NCBI RefSeq assembly: GCF_021458635.1
Contig: NZ_JAIRDQ010000001.1
Span: 1,736,001-1,800,000 of the forward strand
DNA: 64,000 nucleotides
Direction: 5' to 3'
DNA from: Bradyrhizobium monzae
GTDB lineage: Bacteria > Pseudomonadota > Alphaproteobacteria > Rhizobiales > Xanthobacteraceae
Shown: positions 24,863 through 34,489 of the stretch, piece after piece
How positions within the stretch are numbered: the stretch's first letter is position 1
Layout of the letters: each line of letters starts with the position of its first letter
Made by a program: the position numbers and the translations under genes
Notes under the pieces: generated by a model
Seen by the model: the letters and a program-made list of their open reading frames with translations, nothing else
Told to the model about the DNA's origin: nothing
Databases searched by the model: none

Positions 24863-25675
24863 TTATAGCGGCGCCGCGCTCTCGCCCTGCGAGCTCGAAA
24901 GCTTTGAGGCAAGCGAGGCGATGACGATGACGACCGCGATCAGGGCGATCACCAGCGTGCAGATCGCATTGATCTCCGGCTTTACGCCGAGCCGCACCTC
25001 GGAATAGATCCGGATCGGCAACGTCGCCGATCCAGGCCCCGTGGTGAAGCTCGCGATCACGAGGTCGTCGAGCGAGAGCGTAAAGGCGAGCATCCATCCG
25101 GCGACGATCGCCGGCGCGATCAGTGGCAGCGTCACCGACAGGAAGGCGCGGACGGGGGCGCAGCCGAGGTCCATCGCCGCCTCCTCCAGCGACCGGTCGA
25201 GCGAGCCGAGGCGCGACTGCACGACGACGGCGACGAAGCACATCGTCAGCGTGGTGTGGGCAATCGTCACCGTCCAGAAGCCGCGCTCGGCGTTCAGCGC
25301 CACGAACAGCAGCAGCAACGACAGTCCCGTGATCACCTCCGGCATCACCAGCGGCGCGTAGAGCATGCCCGAGAACAGCGTACGGCCGCGAAAGCGCTCG
25401 CCGCGCGACAGCGCCACTGCAGCCAGCGTGCCGATCAACGTCGCAATGGTCGCAGATGCAACCGCGACCCGCAGGCTCATCCAGGATGCCTCGATCATGG
25501 CCCGGTCGCCAAAGAACTCGTAATACCAACGCAGCGACCAGCCGCCCCACACCGTCACCAGCCGCGAGGCGTTGAAGGAATAAATAACGAGAATGAGGAT
25601 CGGCAGATAGAGGAAGCCGAGCCCGAGCGCGAGCGAGGCGATGTTGAAGCGGGACAGACGGGAGACCTTGCGCAT
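24863..25675 (-). CDS. ABC transporter permease, PotC-like
   Basis: A 270-residue permease of the polyamine/opine/iron-type (PotC) family, about six spans, the first at about residues 10-30. The EAA loop EEAAMDLGCAPVRAFLSVTLP lies near residue 150. The ATG at 25675 lies one base after the stop of the upstream permease gene (TGA-G-ATG), so translation is coupled. It is the last gene of the glpD-potA-potB-potC-like operon. No binding protein follows. Confidence 0.9.
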   Translation of the reverse strand: MRKVSRLSRFNIASLALGLGFLYLPILILVIYSFNASRLVTVWGGWSLRWYYEFFGDRAMIEASWMSLRVAVASATIATLIGTLAAVALSRGERFRGRTLFSGMLYAPLVMPEVITGLSLLLLFVALNAERGFWTVTIAHTTLTMCFVAVVVQSRLGSLDRSLEEAAMDLGCAPVRAFLSVTLPLIAPAIVAGWMLAFTLSLDDLVIASFTTGPGSATLPIRIYSEVRLGVKPEINAICTLVIALIAVVIVIASLASKLSSSQGESAAPL

Positions 25676-25676
25676 C

Positions 25677-26588
25677 TCACCGTTCCTCCAGCTGCCGCCG
25701 CTGCAGCCGCTCATAGAGCAGAAGCGGCAGCAGCAGCACCACGAGCAGCACGATCGCCGCGCTCGAGGCAACCGGCCAATCCTTGTTGGTGAAGAATTCG
25801 AGCCACAGCGTCTGGCCGATCATCAGCGAATTCGAGCCGGCGAGCAGATCAGGAATCACGAATTCGCCGACGATCGGGATGAAGCACAAGAGCACGCCGG
25901 CGCCGACGCCCGGCAACGACAACGGGAAGGTGACGAGCCAGAACACCTGCCACGGCGGCGCGCCGAGATCACTGGCCGCCTCCTCCAGCGCCGGCTCCAT
26001 CTTGGCGAGCGTGGCATAGAGCGGCAGGATCATGAACGGCAGATAGGAATAGACGATGCCGATATACATCGCGGTGTCGGTGGACAGCCACACCACCGGC
26101 TGGCTGACCAGATGCAGCGCCAGCAGGATCTGATTGAGCAGGCCGTCGTGCTGCAGGATGTTGATCCAGGCATAGATGCGGATCAGGAACGAGGTCCAGA
26201 ACGGCACGATCACCAGCACCATCGCCATCGCCTGCCAGCGCTTCGGCAGCCGCGCCATGCCGTAGGCGATGGGATAGCCGATCAGCAGCAGCAACGCGGT
26301 CGCTGTCACCGCAACGGTGAGGCTGCGCAGATAGGCGAACACATAGATGTCGTCGGAGGCGATCAGCTTGAAATTGTCGATTCCCAACGCGGCAAAGGCC
26401 GCCCGGATCGTCGTCCACCCCGCTGTCAGGTCGAACACCGGCTCGTAAGGCGGCTGCGCGATTGCCGTCTGCGACAGGCTGATCTTCAGCACGAAGCCGA
26501 ACGGCACCAGGAAGAACAACACCATCCAGACATAGGGTGCGATCGCGGCGAAGCGGGCCGGTCGCGCGAAAATCCGGCGCGCGCTCAT
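25677..26588 (-). CDS. ABC transporter permease, PotB-like
   Basis: A 303-residue permease with spans beginning about residue 15. The EAA loop EEAASDLGAPPWQVFWLVTFP lies near residue 205. The ATG at 26588 overlaps the stop of the ATPase gene as ATGA; a longer frame exists but would overlap the ATPase gene further. It forms the PotB/PotC-type pair with the next gene. Confidence 0.9.
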   Translation of the reverse strand: MSARRIFARPARFAAIAPYVWMVLFFLVPFGFVLKISLSQTAIAQPPYEPVFDLTAGWTTIRAAFAALGIDNFKLIASDDIYVFAYLRSLTVAVTATALLLLIGYPIAYGMARLPKRWQAMAMVLVIVPFWTSFLIRIYAWINILQHDGLLNQILLALHLVSQPVVWLSTDTAMYIGIVYSYLPFMILPLYATLAKMEPALEEAASDLGAPPWQVFWLVTFPLSLPGVGAGVLLCFIPIVGEFVIPDLLAGSNSLMIGQTLWLEFFTNKDWPVASSAAIVLLVVLLLPLLLYERLQRRQLEER

Positions 26589-27754
26589 GACGGCAGCACC
26601 ACGCAATCGTCAGGCGTGAACCAGGCGACGATTTGCTGATTCAGGCTATAGGCATCGACATCGAGGCGCGCGCTGTTGGCGACGGACGCCTGCACCACGC
26701 CGCCGGTATCGAGCTTCACCTTGTAGGTGGTGGTGCCGCCGAGATAGCAGATGTCGGCAATCACGCCGTCCAGCCGGTTGATCGCGGTTTCATGACCGGC
26801 CTCGCTCACGGGACCGCGACGCGACAGCTTGACCTTCTCGGGGCGGATCGCGACCGAAAATCTGCTCTCGCCGACGGGCTGGCGCGGCGCGGCCACCACC
26901 AGCGTGCCCGCATCGCGCGTACCAATGATCAGGCGATGACCATCGCACAATTTGGATTCGGCGTCGAACAGATTGATGTCGCCGACGAACTCCGCGATCC
27001 AGCGCGAGCGCGGTGCCTCGTAGAGCTCGCGCGGACCAGCAACCTGGGCGAGCTTGCCGGCATTCATCACGCCGATTCTATCAGCCATCGTCATCGCCTC
27101 TTCCTGGTCGTGGGTGACGATGATGAAGGTCATGCCGAGCCGGCGCTGCAGCTGCATCAGCTCGCCTTGCGTGTTTTCGCGCAACTTCTTGTCGAGGGCT
27201 GCGAGCGGCTCGTCGAGCAGCAACAATTGCGGTCGGCGCGCCAGCGCGCGGGCCAGCGCGACGCGCTGCCGCTGGCCGCCGGAGAGCTGGTCGGGCTTGC
27301 GCTTCTCCAGCCCGTCCAGCTTTACCAGCGCGACCATCTCCGCGACGCGCGTTGCGATGTCGGCGCGTGCCAGACGTGCGCGCTTCAAACCGAAGGCGAT
27401 GTTGTCGCGCACTGAGAGATGCGGAAACAGCGCGTAGTTCTGGAACATCATGTTGATCGGGCGCTCATGCGGCAGCGCCTGCGCGATGTCCTTGCCCCCG
27501 AGCAGGATGCGCCCCTCGTCCGGAGCCTCGAAGCCCGCGAGCATGCGCAGCAGCGTGGTCTTGCCGCAGCCGCTGGGGCCGAGTAGCGCAAAGAACTCAC
27601 CGGCCTTGATGTCGAGCGACACGCCGTCGACCGCACGGAACGTCCCGAACGTCTTGGCCACGCCCTCGATGCGCAACAGTGGCTCGCCCGCGGCCGGATG
27701 CATCTCTCCAGCCGCATTGGCCACGGCGTCCGTTCTGGGCAACTCGTCAGTCAT
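26585..27754 (-). CDS. ABC transporter ATP-binding protein, PotA-like
   Basis: A 389-residue ATPase. Walker A is GPSGCGKTT (about residues 59-67), the signature LSGGQRQR (about 157-164), Walker B LLLLDEP and the switch histidine in VTHDQEEA. The last 100 residues form the TOBE domain typical of PotA and UgpC. GGCAGGGACC precedes the ATG at 27754. It starts the transporter part of the operon, 52 bases after glpD. The family imports spermidine, putrescine or related compounds. Without a binding-protein gene nearby the substrate is open. Confidence 0.93.
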   Translation of the reverse strand: MTDELPRTDAVANAAGEMHPAAGEPLLRIEGVAKTFGTFRAVDGVSLDIKAGEFFALLGPSGCGKTTLLRMLAGFEAPDEGRILLGGKDIAQALPHERPINMMFQNYALFPHLSVRDNIAFGLKRARLARADIATRVAEMVALVKLDGLEKRKPDQLSGGQRQRVALARALARRPQLLLLDEPLAALDKKLRENTQGELMQLQRRLGMTFIIVTHDQEEAMTMADRIGVMNAGKLAQVAGPRELYEAPRSRWIAEFVGDINLFDAESKLCDGHRLIIGTRDAGTLVVAAPRQPVGESRFSVAIRPEKVKLSRRGPVSEAGHETAINRLDGVIADICYLGGTTTYKVKLDTGGVVQASVANSARLDVDAYSLNQQIVAWFTPDDCVVLPS

Positions 27755-27806
27755 GGTCCCTGCCAACCCCAATGCCGCCGCACGCTAGCGGCGGATCGAG
27801 CTTTGC

Positions 27807-29285
27807 TCAACCGGTTCGGGGCGGATCGTTCACACCCGCCATGAAGGCAGCCAGCGCGTCGCGGTCCGCCGCAGGCATGGTTAGGCCGAGCTTGGAGCGG
27901 CGCCACAGGATATCGTCCGGAAAGCGCGCCCATTCGCGGGCCATGAGATAGCGCACCTCGGCGCCGGTCAGGTCGGGGCCGAAGGCCGGTCCCAGCTCGT
28001 CGCGCGTCTTCGCCTCGCCCAGCACGGCCGGCAATCGCGAGCCGTAGGCCGCGACCAGGCGCCGGGCCTGCGGCTCGGAGAGAAAGCGCCAGCGGTGGCA
28101 CGCGAGGTCGACCTCTGTCTCGAAGCGATCCCAGGCAAAATCTCCCCCGGGCAATGCTGCGCCGGCGGTCCAGCGCGGCGACATCGGATAGAACGGCGTC
28201 AGCCGCGTCACCGCTCGCTCCGCGCGCAGCCGCGAGGTCGTAACGTCGCCGCCGAACATCGTGAGCAGCGGCGCCTTGCCGCGCCGCGCGTGGAACTGCG
28301 TCGTGCCGTCGCGTCGCCGCGCGGACGCGGGCGTCAAATTGACGCCGGAGACCGTGCGCACCACATCGGTCGGGCCAACGCGCTCGCGGAAATAGCGGCT
28401 CGCAGCCTCGCAGAGATAGCTGACATCGGCGCCCGGCATCGCCACGATGGCGGGATCGCCGGTGAAATCATGCGTGACCGTGCCGACCAGCGTGAAATCA
28501 CGCTCGAACGGGCCGGCAAAGATCAGCCGTCCGTCGCTGTTCTGGAACACATAGACGTTGTCGGACTCGAACAGCCTGGGCACGACGATCTGGCTCATCT
28601 GCGTGGCCACCAACGCCGGCTGCGGCTGCCGCAGCACGGTCTCCGCGACCATCGACGTCCAGCCGCCGGTGGCATTGGCCAGCGCGCGTGCCGTGATCAC
28701 CCGGCGATGGCCGCGGTCGATCAGCGCGAGCCGCCAGACGTCGGTCCTGTCGGCGCGCACGCAGCGCGCCCCGGTCCGGATCGCGGCACCACGCTCGGCG
28801 GCATCCAGCGCCGTGAGCACCACCAGGCGCGAATCGTCGACGACACAATCGGCATATTCGAACGCGATGCCGAACGGCCGTTTCAGCGCGTTGCCCACCG
28901 GATGATGCGTGATGTCGATCGTCGTCGATCCGAGCAGGCCGCCGCGGCTCGTGAGGGCGTCATAGACATACAGCCCTGCCCGCAACAGCCATGGCGGACG
29001 TTCGTCGGAATGGGCGGGGATCACAAAGCTCATCGGCCGCACCAGATGCGGCGCGATCCGGAGCCAGGTCGCCCGCTCGGCCAACGCCCGGCGCACCCGC
29101 CAGAAGTTGCGGCGTTCCAGCACGGATAAATCGCCGTGGATCAGCCGCGGTGTCGCCGATGACGCGGCGGCGGCGAGATCGCCCTGCTCGATCAGGATCA
29201 CCCTTAAGCCCCGGCCGGCGGCATCGCGCGCGAGGCTGACGCCGTTCAGGCCGCCACCGATGATCGCGAGGTCGTAGTCCGCCAT
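27807..29285 (-). CDS. glpD: Glycerol-3-phosphate dehydrogenase (FAD-dependent)
   Basis: A 492-residue flavoprotein of the GlpD family, oxidising glycerol-3-phosphate to dihydroxyacetone phosphate at the inner membrane. The FAD-binding GGGLNGVSLARDAAGRG lies at residues 10-26. The motif that usually reads SSKLIHGGLRYLE is SSATPRLIHGDLSVLE here, a modest change. The C-terminal GlpD domain (GAEVRYLMAREWA) is present. It heads the same-direction cluster leading to the potABC-like genes and lies 39 bases downstream of the PAS-GGDEF-EAL gene. An export or uptake link to glycerol compounds is an inference. Confidence 0.88.
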   Translation of the reverse strand: MADYDLAIIGGGLNGVSLARDAAGRGLRVILIEQGDLAAAASSATPRLIHGDLSVLERRNFWRVRRALAERATWLRIAPHLVRPMSFVIPAHSDERPPWLLRAGLYVYDALTSRGGLLGSTTIDITHHPVGNALKRPFGIAFEYADCVVDDSRLVVLTALDAAERGAAIRTGARCVRADRTDVWRLALIDRGHRRVITARALANATGGWTSMVAETVLRQPQPALVATQMSQIVVPRLFESDNVYVFQNSDGRLIFAGPFERDFTLVGTVTHDFTGDPAIVAMPGADVSYLCEAASRYFRERVGPTDVVRTVSGVNLTPASARRRDGTTQFHARRGKAPLLTMFGGDVTTSRLRAERAVTRLTPFYPMSPRWTAGAALPGGDFAWDRFETEVDLACHRWRFLSEPQARRLVAAYGSRLPAVLGEAKTRDELGPAFGPDLTGAEVRYLMAREWARFPDDILWRRSKLGLTMPAADRDALAAFMAGVNDPPRTG

Positions 29286-29324
29286 GAAGCCGTCGGGAGC
29301 GAGCGAGGTGAGTGCCCAACACCA

Positions 29325-31979
29325 CTAGCCGGTCTTGAGCGCAAGCTCCATGGCCTCGACGCGGCCGACGAGGCCGGCATATTTCCCGATGGGCAGCGGC
29401 TTGCCGAGCAGATACCCCTGCACGCCGTCACAGCCTTCCCTGGCAAGGAAAGCGAGCTGGTCGATGGTCTCGACGCCTTCGGCGATGATCGACATGTCGA
29501 GGCCGTGACCGAGGTCGATTACGGCGCGGACGATCGCGGCTGATTGCGGATTGCGGCCGAGATTGATGATGAAGGCGCGGTCGATCTTGATCTTGTCGAA
29601 CGGAAACGCCTGGAGATAGCTCAGCGAGGAATAGCCGCTGCCGAAATCGTCCATCGAGATACGGACCCCGAGCGCCTTCAGACGGCGCAGCAACGCCAGG
29701 CCGCGATCGAAGTCCTCGATCAGCACGCCCTCGGTAATTTCCAGCTCGAGCCGGCCGGGAGCCAAGCCCGTCTCGATCAGGATCGAATGGACGAGCCCGA
29801 CCACGTCGCCGTGCATGAACTGCGCCGGCGACAGATTGACCGCGACCTGCAGCGGCTTCGGCCACGACGCCGCCTCGCGGCAGACCTCGCGCAGGATCCA
29901 TTCGCCCATCTCGACGATCAGGCCGCTCTCTTCCGCGATCGGGATGAATTCGGCCGGCGAGACCTGGCCACGCACCGGATGCTGCCAGCGCGCCAGGGCC
30001 TCGAAGCCGATGATCTCGCTCTCGACGACGCTGTTGCGCGCGATGCCCTGGGGCTGGAAGGCCAGCGACAGCTCGCCGTTCTTGATCGCCTTTGACAGAT
30101 CCTGGTGCAGCACGCGACGGTCGCGAATCTGCTGGTCCATCTCGGGCTGGTAGAGGCTGATCGTACCGCGCGATTTCTGCTTGGCGCGGAACAGGGCGGC
30201 GCCGGCATTGGCGAGCAGCGAAGCACCATCGGGGCCGTTGTGCGGGAAGATCGACATGCCGGTGGTGATACCGGCTCGGACCGCGCGGCCATCGATATGG
30301 AATTCGGGCGCAAGCACCTCGCCAAGCTGCTGCGCCAGCGCGAGGCCCGCATCGGGCTGCTTGCCGTCGATAATCAGGCCGAATTCGTCGCCGGAGAGGC
30401 GCGCCACCAGGCCGCCGCGTGCGGCGTCCTGGAACCGCTGAGCCACCTCGATCAGCAGCTTGTCGCCAAGCGCATGGCCGAACACGTCGTTGACTTCCTT
30501 GAGGCCGTCGAGATCGACGCACAGGACCGCGAACTCCTCGTCGGTTCCCTCGCAGGCCTCGATCATCTGGTTCAGTGCCTGAAGGAAGGCGGCTCGGTTC
30601 GGCAAATCGGTGAGGCCGTCATGATAGGCCATGTGCGCCATCCGCGACTCGGTCTGCCGGCGGTTGGTGACGTCCTCGTGGGTCTTGATCAGATATTGCG
30701 GCTCGCCGGCATCGTTGAGCACCGTGGCGCGCCGGGTCAGGAACAGGCGCAGGCCGTCCTTGGTGGAGATCGGATGCTCCTCGGTGATCATCCCGCGCTT
30801 TTTGATCGCGGCCTCGTCGCGCGCGATGATCAGCTTGGCTTCCTTGGCATTGAAGATGTCGGAGGCGGTCAGGCCGGTGGCTTCCTCGCGCCGGCGGTTG
30901 AGGATCGTCTCAGCGCTGCGGTTGGCGAGCAGGTAGCTGCCATCCTTGACCTGCTCCACGATCAGCGCGACCGGAATGTTGTCGACCACCAGCTCGAGGA
31001 ACTTCTTGGTGCTTTCCAGCTCCATCGACAGGGATTGCCGATCGGTGATGTCCTCGAACACCACCAGCAGGAATTCCGGCTTGTTGCTCTCGTTGCGGAC
31101 CACGATGCGGATCGAGGCCACCATGCGCCGGGCCTGGTCGCGCTGGACCTCGACCTCGAACTCGTTGCGATACTGCCCTTCCGGCGCCAGCAGCGCGGCC
31201 CGGTCGGTCGCCTCGATGCTCGCCGCCGATTTCGCTCCGAACAGCTCGCGCGCATTCTTGCCGACGACCTGGTCGCGCGAAAAACCCCAGAACCGCTCAT
31301 AGGCGCGGTTGGCAAAGATGTAGCGACCGTCTTCGATATTCTTCGCGGCCACGCAGGCCGGCACGTTGTCCAGCACGGTTTCCAGGAATTGCTTGGTCGA
31401 GGCGAGCTGCCGCGACAGCTTGCGCTGCTCGCTGACGTCGAGATGGGTCGCCACCGAGCCGCCATTCGGCAGAATGAAATATTTGACCAGGATGGCGCGG
31501 CCGTCCGGCAGTTCGCTGATCAGGCCGTTGGAGCTCGCCGCCTTCTCGTAGAAGTCGTCGTCGGAGACGGCGAGGACCCCGCGCTGGCGCCGCAACTCGA
31601 GGATGTCGTAGCCGCTCATGCCGGTCCACAGATCCGAGCGCGTCAGGCCGTAGATCTCGAGATAGCGATCGTTGCAGAAGATGATGCGCCGCTGCGCATC
31701 CGTCATCACCACGCCCTGGTTGAGATTGTTCATCGCGGAGGAGACGAAGGCGTTGCGCCGCAACTGCGAACGCTTGCTCCGGCGCAGCGCGGAATGGATC
31801 CACAGCGCGATGGCTGCCAGGAACGCGCAGACGACAATGCCCCCGATCAGGGCTTCCCAGACCAGATTGGGGTCGAAATTGCCAAGATAGTTCGGCGGAA
31901 CAAGGGTGTCGGCATCGGCACGCGAAGGCGCGACCGCGCTGGCCAGGCACACGACGGCCTGCACAGCAATCGGAAGCAT
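29325..31979 (-). CDS. PAS-GGDEF-EAL membrane sensor (cyclic-di-GMP enzyme)
   Basis: An 884-residue receptor. An N-terminal signal-like segment (residues 1-21) and a membrane span at about 45-62 are followed by three PAS domains (about 75-185, 195-320 and 330-440), a GGDEF domain (about 450-615) and an EAL domain (about 630-875). The cyclase motif is SGDEF, with serine for the first glycine, and the RxxD inhibitory site is absent. The EAL domain keeps GFEALARW, DDFGSGYSS and EGVET, so phosphodiesterase activity is likely. The ATG at 31979 was chosen because AGGAAGG lies four bases upstream; ten further codons are open. Confidence 0.9.
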   Translation of the reverse strand: MLPIAVQAVVCLASAVAPSRADADTLVPPNYLGNFDPNLVWEALIGGIVVCAFLAAIALWIHSALRRSKRSQLRRNAFVSSAMNNLNQGVVMTDAQRRIIFCNDRYLEIYGLTRSDLWTGMSGYDILELRRQRGVLAVSDDDFYEKAASSNGLISELPDGRAILVKYFILPNGGSVATHLDVSEQRKLSRQLASTKQFLETVLDNVPACVAAKNIEDGRYIFANRAYERFWGFSRDQVVGKNARELFGAKSAASIEATDRAALLAPEGQYRNEFEVEVQRDQARRMVASIRIVVRNESNKPEFLLVVFEDITDRQSLSMELESTKKFLELVVDNIPVALIVEQVKDGSYLLANRSAETILNRRREEATGLTASDIFNAKEAKLIIARDEAAIKKRGMITEEHPISTKDGLRLFLTRRATVLNDAGEPQYLIKTHEDVTNRRQTESRMAHMAYHDGLTDLPNRAAFLQALNQMIEACEGTDEEFAVLCVDLDGLKEVNDVFGHALGDKLLIEVAQRFQDAARGGLVARLSGDEFGLIIDGKQPDAGLALAQQLGEVLAPEFHIDGRAVRAGITTGMSIFPHNGPDGASLLANAGAALFRAKQKSRGTISLYQPEMDQQIRDRRVLHQDLSKAIKNGELSLAFQPQGIARNSVVESEIIGFEALARWQHPVRGQVSPAEFIPIAEESGLIVEMGEWILREVCREAASWPKPLQVAVNLSPAQFMHGDVVGLVHSILIETGLAPGRLELEITEGVLIEDFDRGLALLRRLKALGVRISMDDFGSGYSSLSYLQAFPFDKIKIDRAFIINLGRNPQSAAIVRAVIDLGHGLDMSIIAEGVETIDQLAFLAREGCDGVQGYLLGKPLPIGKYAGLVGRVEAMELALKTG

Positions 31980-32214
31980 GCTGCCTTCCTGCCAGTTCTT
32001 CTCAGCCATCAGCCACCCGCGATTTCAACTGCGGATTGTCTGGCTTCACGGGTTTGGATCGGGTAAACGCCTGTACGCCCAACAGAAAAATGTGACGCGA
32101 AATACGGCAATTGCCCTGACATGATAAATTCTTCCTTAATGGACAACAGCAGCACGGCTCGTTTCCCAGGCAAACCGGCCCTCTCGGCAACTTCAACGGG
32201 ACTTCTGCGCAACC

Positions 32215-33318
32215 ATGGATAGGGTCGACTGCGTCGTCATCGGAGCCGGCGTCGTCGGGCTCGCGGTGGCCCGGAAGCTGGCCCAGGCCGGGCGCGAAGT
32301 GATCGTGCTCGAGGAAGCCGAGGCCATCGGCACCATCACCTCCTCACGCAACAGCGAGGTGATCCATGCCGGGATCTACTACCGCGCCGGAAGCTGGATG
32401 GCGCGCATGTGCGTCAGCGGCAAGCATGCGCTCTATCGCTATTGCGGCGAGCGCGGCATCCCGCACAAGAACTGCGGCAAGCTGATCGTCGCGACCAATG
32501 CGAAGGAAACCGAGAAGCTGCAATCGATCAAGGCGCATGCCGAGGCCAACGGCGTGCTCGACATGCAGTTGCTCTCGGGCGAAGCCGCGCGCGCGCTGGA
32601 GCCGGCGTTGGCTTGCGACGCCGCACTGCTCTCGCCGTCGACCGGCATCATCGACAGCCATGCCTACATGCTCTCGCTGCGCGGCGAGGCAGAGGAAGCG
32701 GGCGCGGCGTTCGCCTTTCACACGCCGCTGATCCGCGCCAAGGCGGATGCCGGAATGATCGAGATCGAAGCCGGCGGCGAAGCGCCGATGACCTTGCAAT
32801 GCGACCTGCTGGTCAACGCCGCCGGCCTTTCGGCGACGACCGTCGCGCGCCACATCGACGGCATGCCGGTTGACCGGATTCCGCCGGCCTATCTCGCCAA
32901 GGGAAACTATTTCAGCTGCAACACGCGCGCACCGTTCTCGCGCCTGATCTATCCGGTGCCCGAACCCGGCGGGCTCGGCGTGCATCTCACCCTGGACATG
33001 GCAGGACAGGCGCGCTTTGGCCCCGACGTCGAATGGATCGAGACGATCGACTATGAGGTCGATCCGTCGCGCGCCGAGCGCTTCTATCCTGCGATCCGCA
33101 AATACTGGCCGACGCTTCCAGACGGCGCGTTGATGCCGAGCTATTCGGGCATCCGCCCGAAGATCGTGCCGCCGGCCGTAGCAACGCAGGATTTCCTGAT
33201 GCAGGGTCCGCGCGACCATGGCGTCGCGGGTCTGGTCAATCTGTTCGGCATTGAATCGCCGGGACTGACATCGTCGCTCGCGATCGCAGACCACGTCGCG
33301 GAGCTCGCGCTGATCTAA
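32215..33318 (+). CDS. FAD-dependent oxidoreductase, L-2-hydroxyglutarate oxidase-like
   Basis: A 367-residue flavoprotein. The FAD dinucleotide fold is at the N-terminus ([20 protein letters not shown], residues 8-27), then [14 protein letters not shown] (about 43-56), which is characteristic of the LhgO/L2HGDH group, and a C-terminal SGIRPKIV near residue 310. The reaction would be oxidation of L-2-hydroxyglutarate to 2-oxoglutarate with electrons passed to quinone. Substrate certainty is moderate because the wider DAO family is broad. It stands alone between divergent genes. Confidence 0.83.
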   Translation: MDRVDCVVIGAGVVGLAVARKLAQAGREVIVLEEAEAIGTITSSRNSEVIHAGIYYRAGSWMARMCVSGKHALYRYCGERGIPHKNCGKLIVATNAKETEKLQSIKAHAEANGVLDMQLLSGEAARALEPALACDAALLSPSTGIIDSHAYMLSLRGEAEEAGAAFAFHTPLIRAKADAGMIEIEAGGEAPMTLQCDLLVNAAGLSATTVARHIDGMPVDRIPPAYLAKGNYFSCNTRAPFSRLIYPVPEPGGLGVHLTLDMAGQARFGPDVEWIETIDYEVDPSRAERFYPAIRKYWPTLPDGALMPSYSGIRPKIVPPAVATQDFLMQGPRDHGVAGLVNLFGIESPGLTSSLAIADHVAELALI

Positions 33319-33421
33319 TCCTGCGCAACCATGATCGCGCACCTTACAGCAGGGACGAGCACAAAGGGTCTCATCCCTGCCTGAAAGGATGCGATCAAAC
33401 TCTACACTGATACGGGGGTTA

Positions 33422-33604
33422 CTAGTGGAGCGTGTCGCCGGTATGCTTCAGACGCTCGATCTGGTCCTTGACCAGCAACTTCCGTCGCTTCAACTCAACA
33501 ATTTGCAGGTCGTCTGTTGAAAGGTGCACGAGAGCTTCGTGCAATTCGTTTTCGAGAGTTTTGTGCTTCCGTTCCAATTCAACCAGATGTGCCTGAATTG
33601 TCAT
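33422..33604 (-). CDS. YdcH family small protein (DUF465)
   Basis: A 60-residue helical protein. The family pattern is clear: HLVELERKHKTLENELHEAL followed by VELKRRKLLVKDQIERLK, two charged helices with heptad spacing. The function is unknown; members are short coiled-coil proteins widespread in alphaproteobacteria. AGGAGG lies six bases before the ATG, so it is well translated. A related gene at 33930 is divergent from it. Confidence 0.9.
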   Translation of the reverse strand: MTIQAHLVELERKHKTLENELHEALVHLSTDDLQIVELKRRKLLVKDQIERLKHTGDTLH

Positions 33605-33929
33605 TCGAAACCTCCTCGGTAGGGGTGAACCTTGGATTCGATCCGGACGAGGAAGTGTACATCACCGATTCGTTCTGTCGATAAGTATCCTCGTCGCACC
33701 GTCATTTTTGAAATTCATATGTAATGAAGCGTGAGTAAGGAACCACGTGGTGAAAAATCCATGATATCAATGAGCTTGCGCTACACCGCGGCGAATCGTT
33801 GAAATATCTTGCGAGAGCGCGGTGCGCGAAGGTCGCAGGCCGCTTGCGATCACGCCGCACAAGGACGATAATTTCCACAGGGCATCCACAGCCTTAATCT
33901 CAGCCTTTCGGTTTTCGGCCACCGCAAAC
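33605..33929. other. Divergent intergenic region between the two YdcH-type genes
   Basis: This 325-base stretch, more AT-rich than its neighbours, separates the two YdcH genes. It contains a candidate promoter for the left gene at 33654-33681. No further gene, repeat or RNA was recognised in it. Confidence 0.5.
33654..33681 (-). promoter_or_regulatory. Candidate promoter of the left YdcH gene
   Basis: On the minus strand TCGACA (33676-33681) and TACACT (33654-33659) are 16 bases apart and resemble sigma-70 elements. The leader would be about 45 bases long. The match is moderate. Confidence 0.35.
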
Positions 33930-34136
33930 ATGACCAATGAAGACGAGCGTGAGCTCGAAGCCGAGCTCACCCGGTTGCAGCAGGAACACCGAGATCTCGA
34001 TGCGGCGATCGATGCACTGCATCAATCGCCCGCCCCCGACCTGTTGCGGCTACAGCGGCTGAAGAAGCGCAAGCTGTTGTTGCGCGACCGTATCGCCTTC
34101 ATCGAAGACCAGATCACGCCCGACATCATCGCCTGA
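33930..34136 (+). CDS. YdcH family small protein (DUF465), second copy
   Basis: A 68-residue paralogue-like protein of the same family: acidic N-terminus NEDERELEAELTRLQQEHRD, then LLRLQRLKKRKLLLRDRIAFIED. The ATG at 33930 was chosen because the family domain begins there; a further 36 open codons upstream do not resemble the family. The ribosome site is weak. The function is unknown. Confidence 0.82.
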   Translation: MTNEDERELEAELTRLQQEHRDLDAAIDALHQSPAPDLLRLQRLKKRKLLLRDRIAFIEDQITPDIIA

Positions 34137-34249
34137 TCCGCTGGCAGTCGCGGATTGCTGCGCAGGAATCCGCTTGACTCGAAAAGAACAAAAGAGGAAC
34201 ATAAATCCTGCCCCCGACGCCCCAGGAAACGCCCGCAAGGACACCGCAG

Positions 34250-34468
34250 ATGTCAGTCCCCGCCCTTCTCGACAACAGCTATTATGAGCAAGCCTGCGAT
34301 CAGGCGATCGCGATGTGTGACGGCAATCTGCGCAGCACCATCAAGGCGCTGATCATGGCCAACGAATATCTGGAAGCCGAACTGGAAGAGCTGCAGGCCG
34401 CGATCTCGGCCGGCTGCGTTCCCGAGACCTCGCGCAGCTGGACGCGGGGCAAGAGCGGCGCCGCTTGA
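34250..34468 (+). CDS. Small conserved hypothetical protein (72 residues)
   Basis: I do not recognise a named family. The protein is acidic and mostly helical (NLRSTIKALIMANEYLEAEL then EELQAAI), with two cysteines. AAGGACACCGCAG precedes the ATG. It lies between the second YdcH gene and another small gene in the same direction, so the three may share a transcript. Confidence 0.7.
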   Translation: MSVPALLDNSYYEQACDQAIAMCDGNLRSTIKALIMANEYLEAELEELQAAISAGCVPETSRSWTRGKSGAA

Positions 34469-34489
34469 ATTCATCAATGGAGCAACGCC

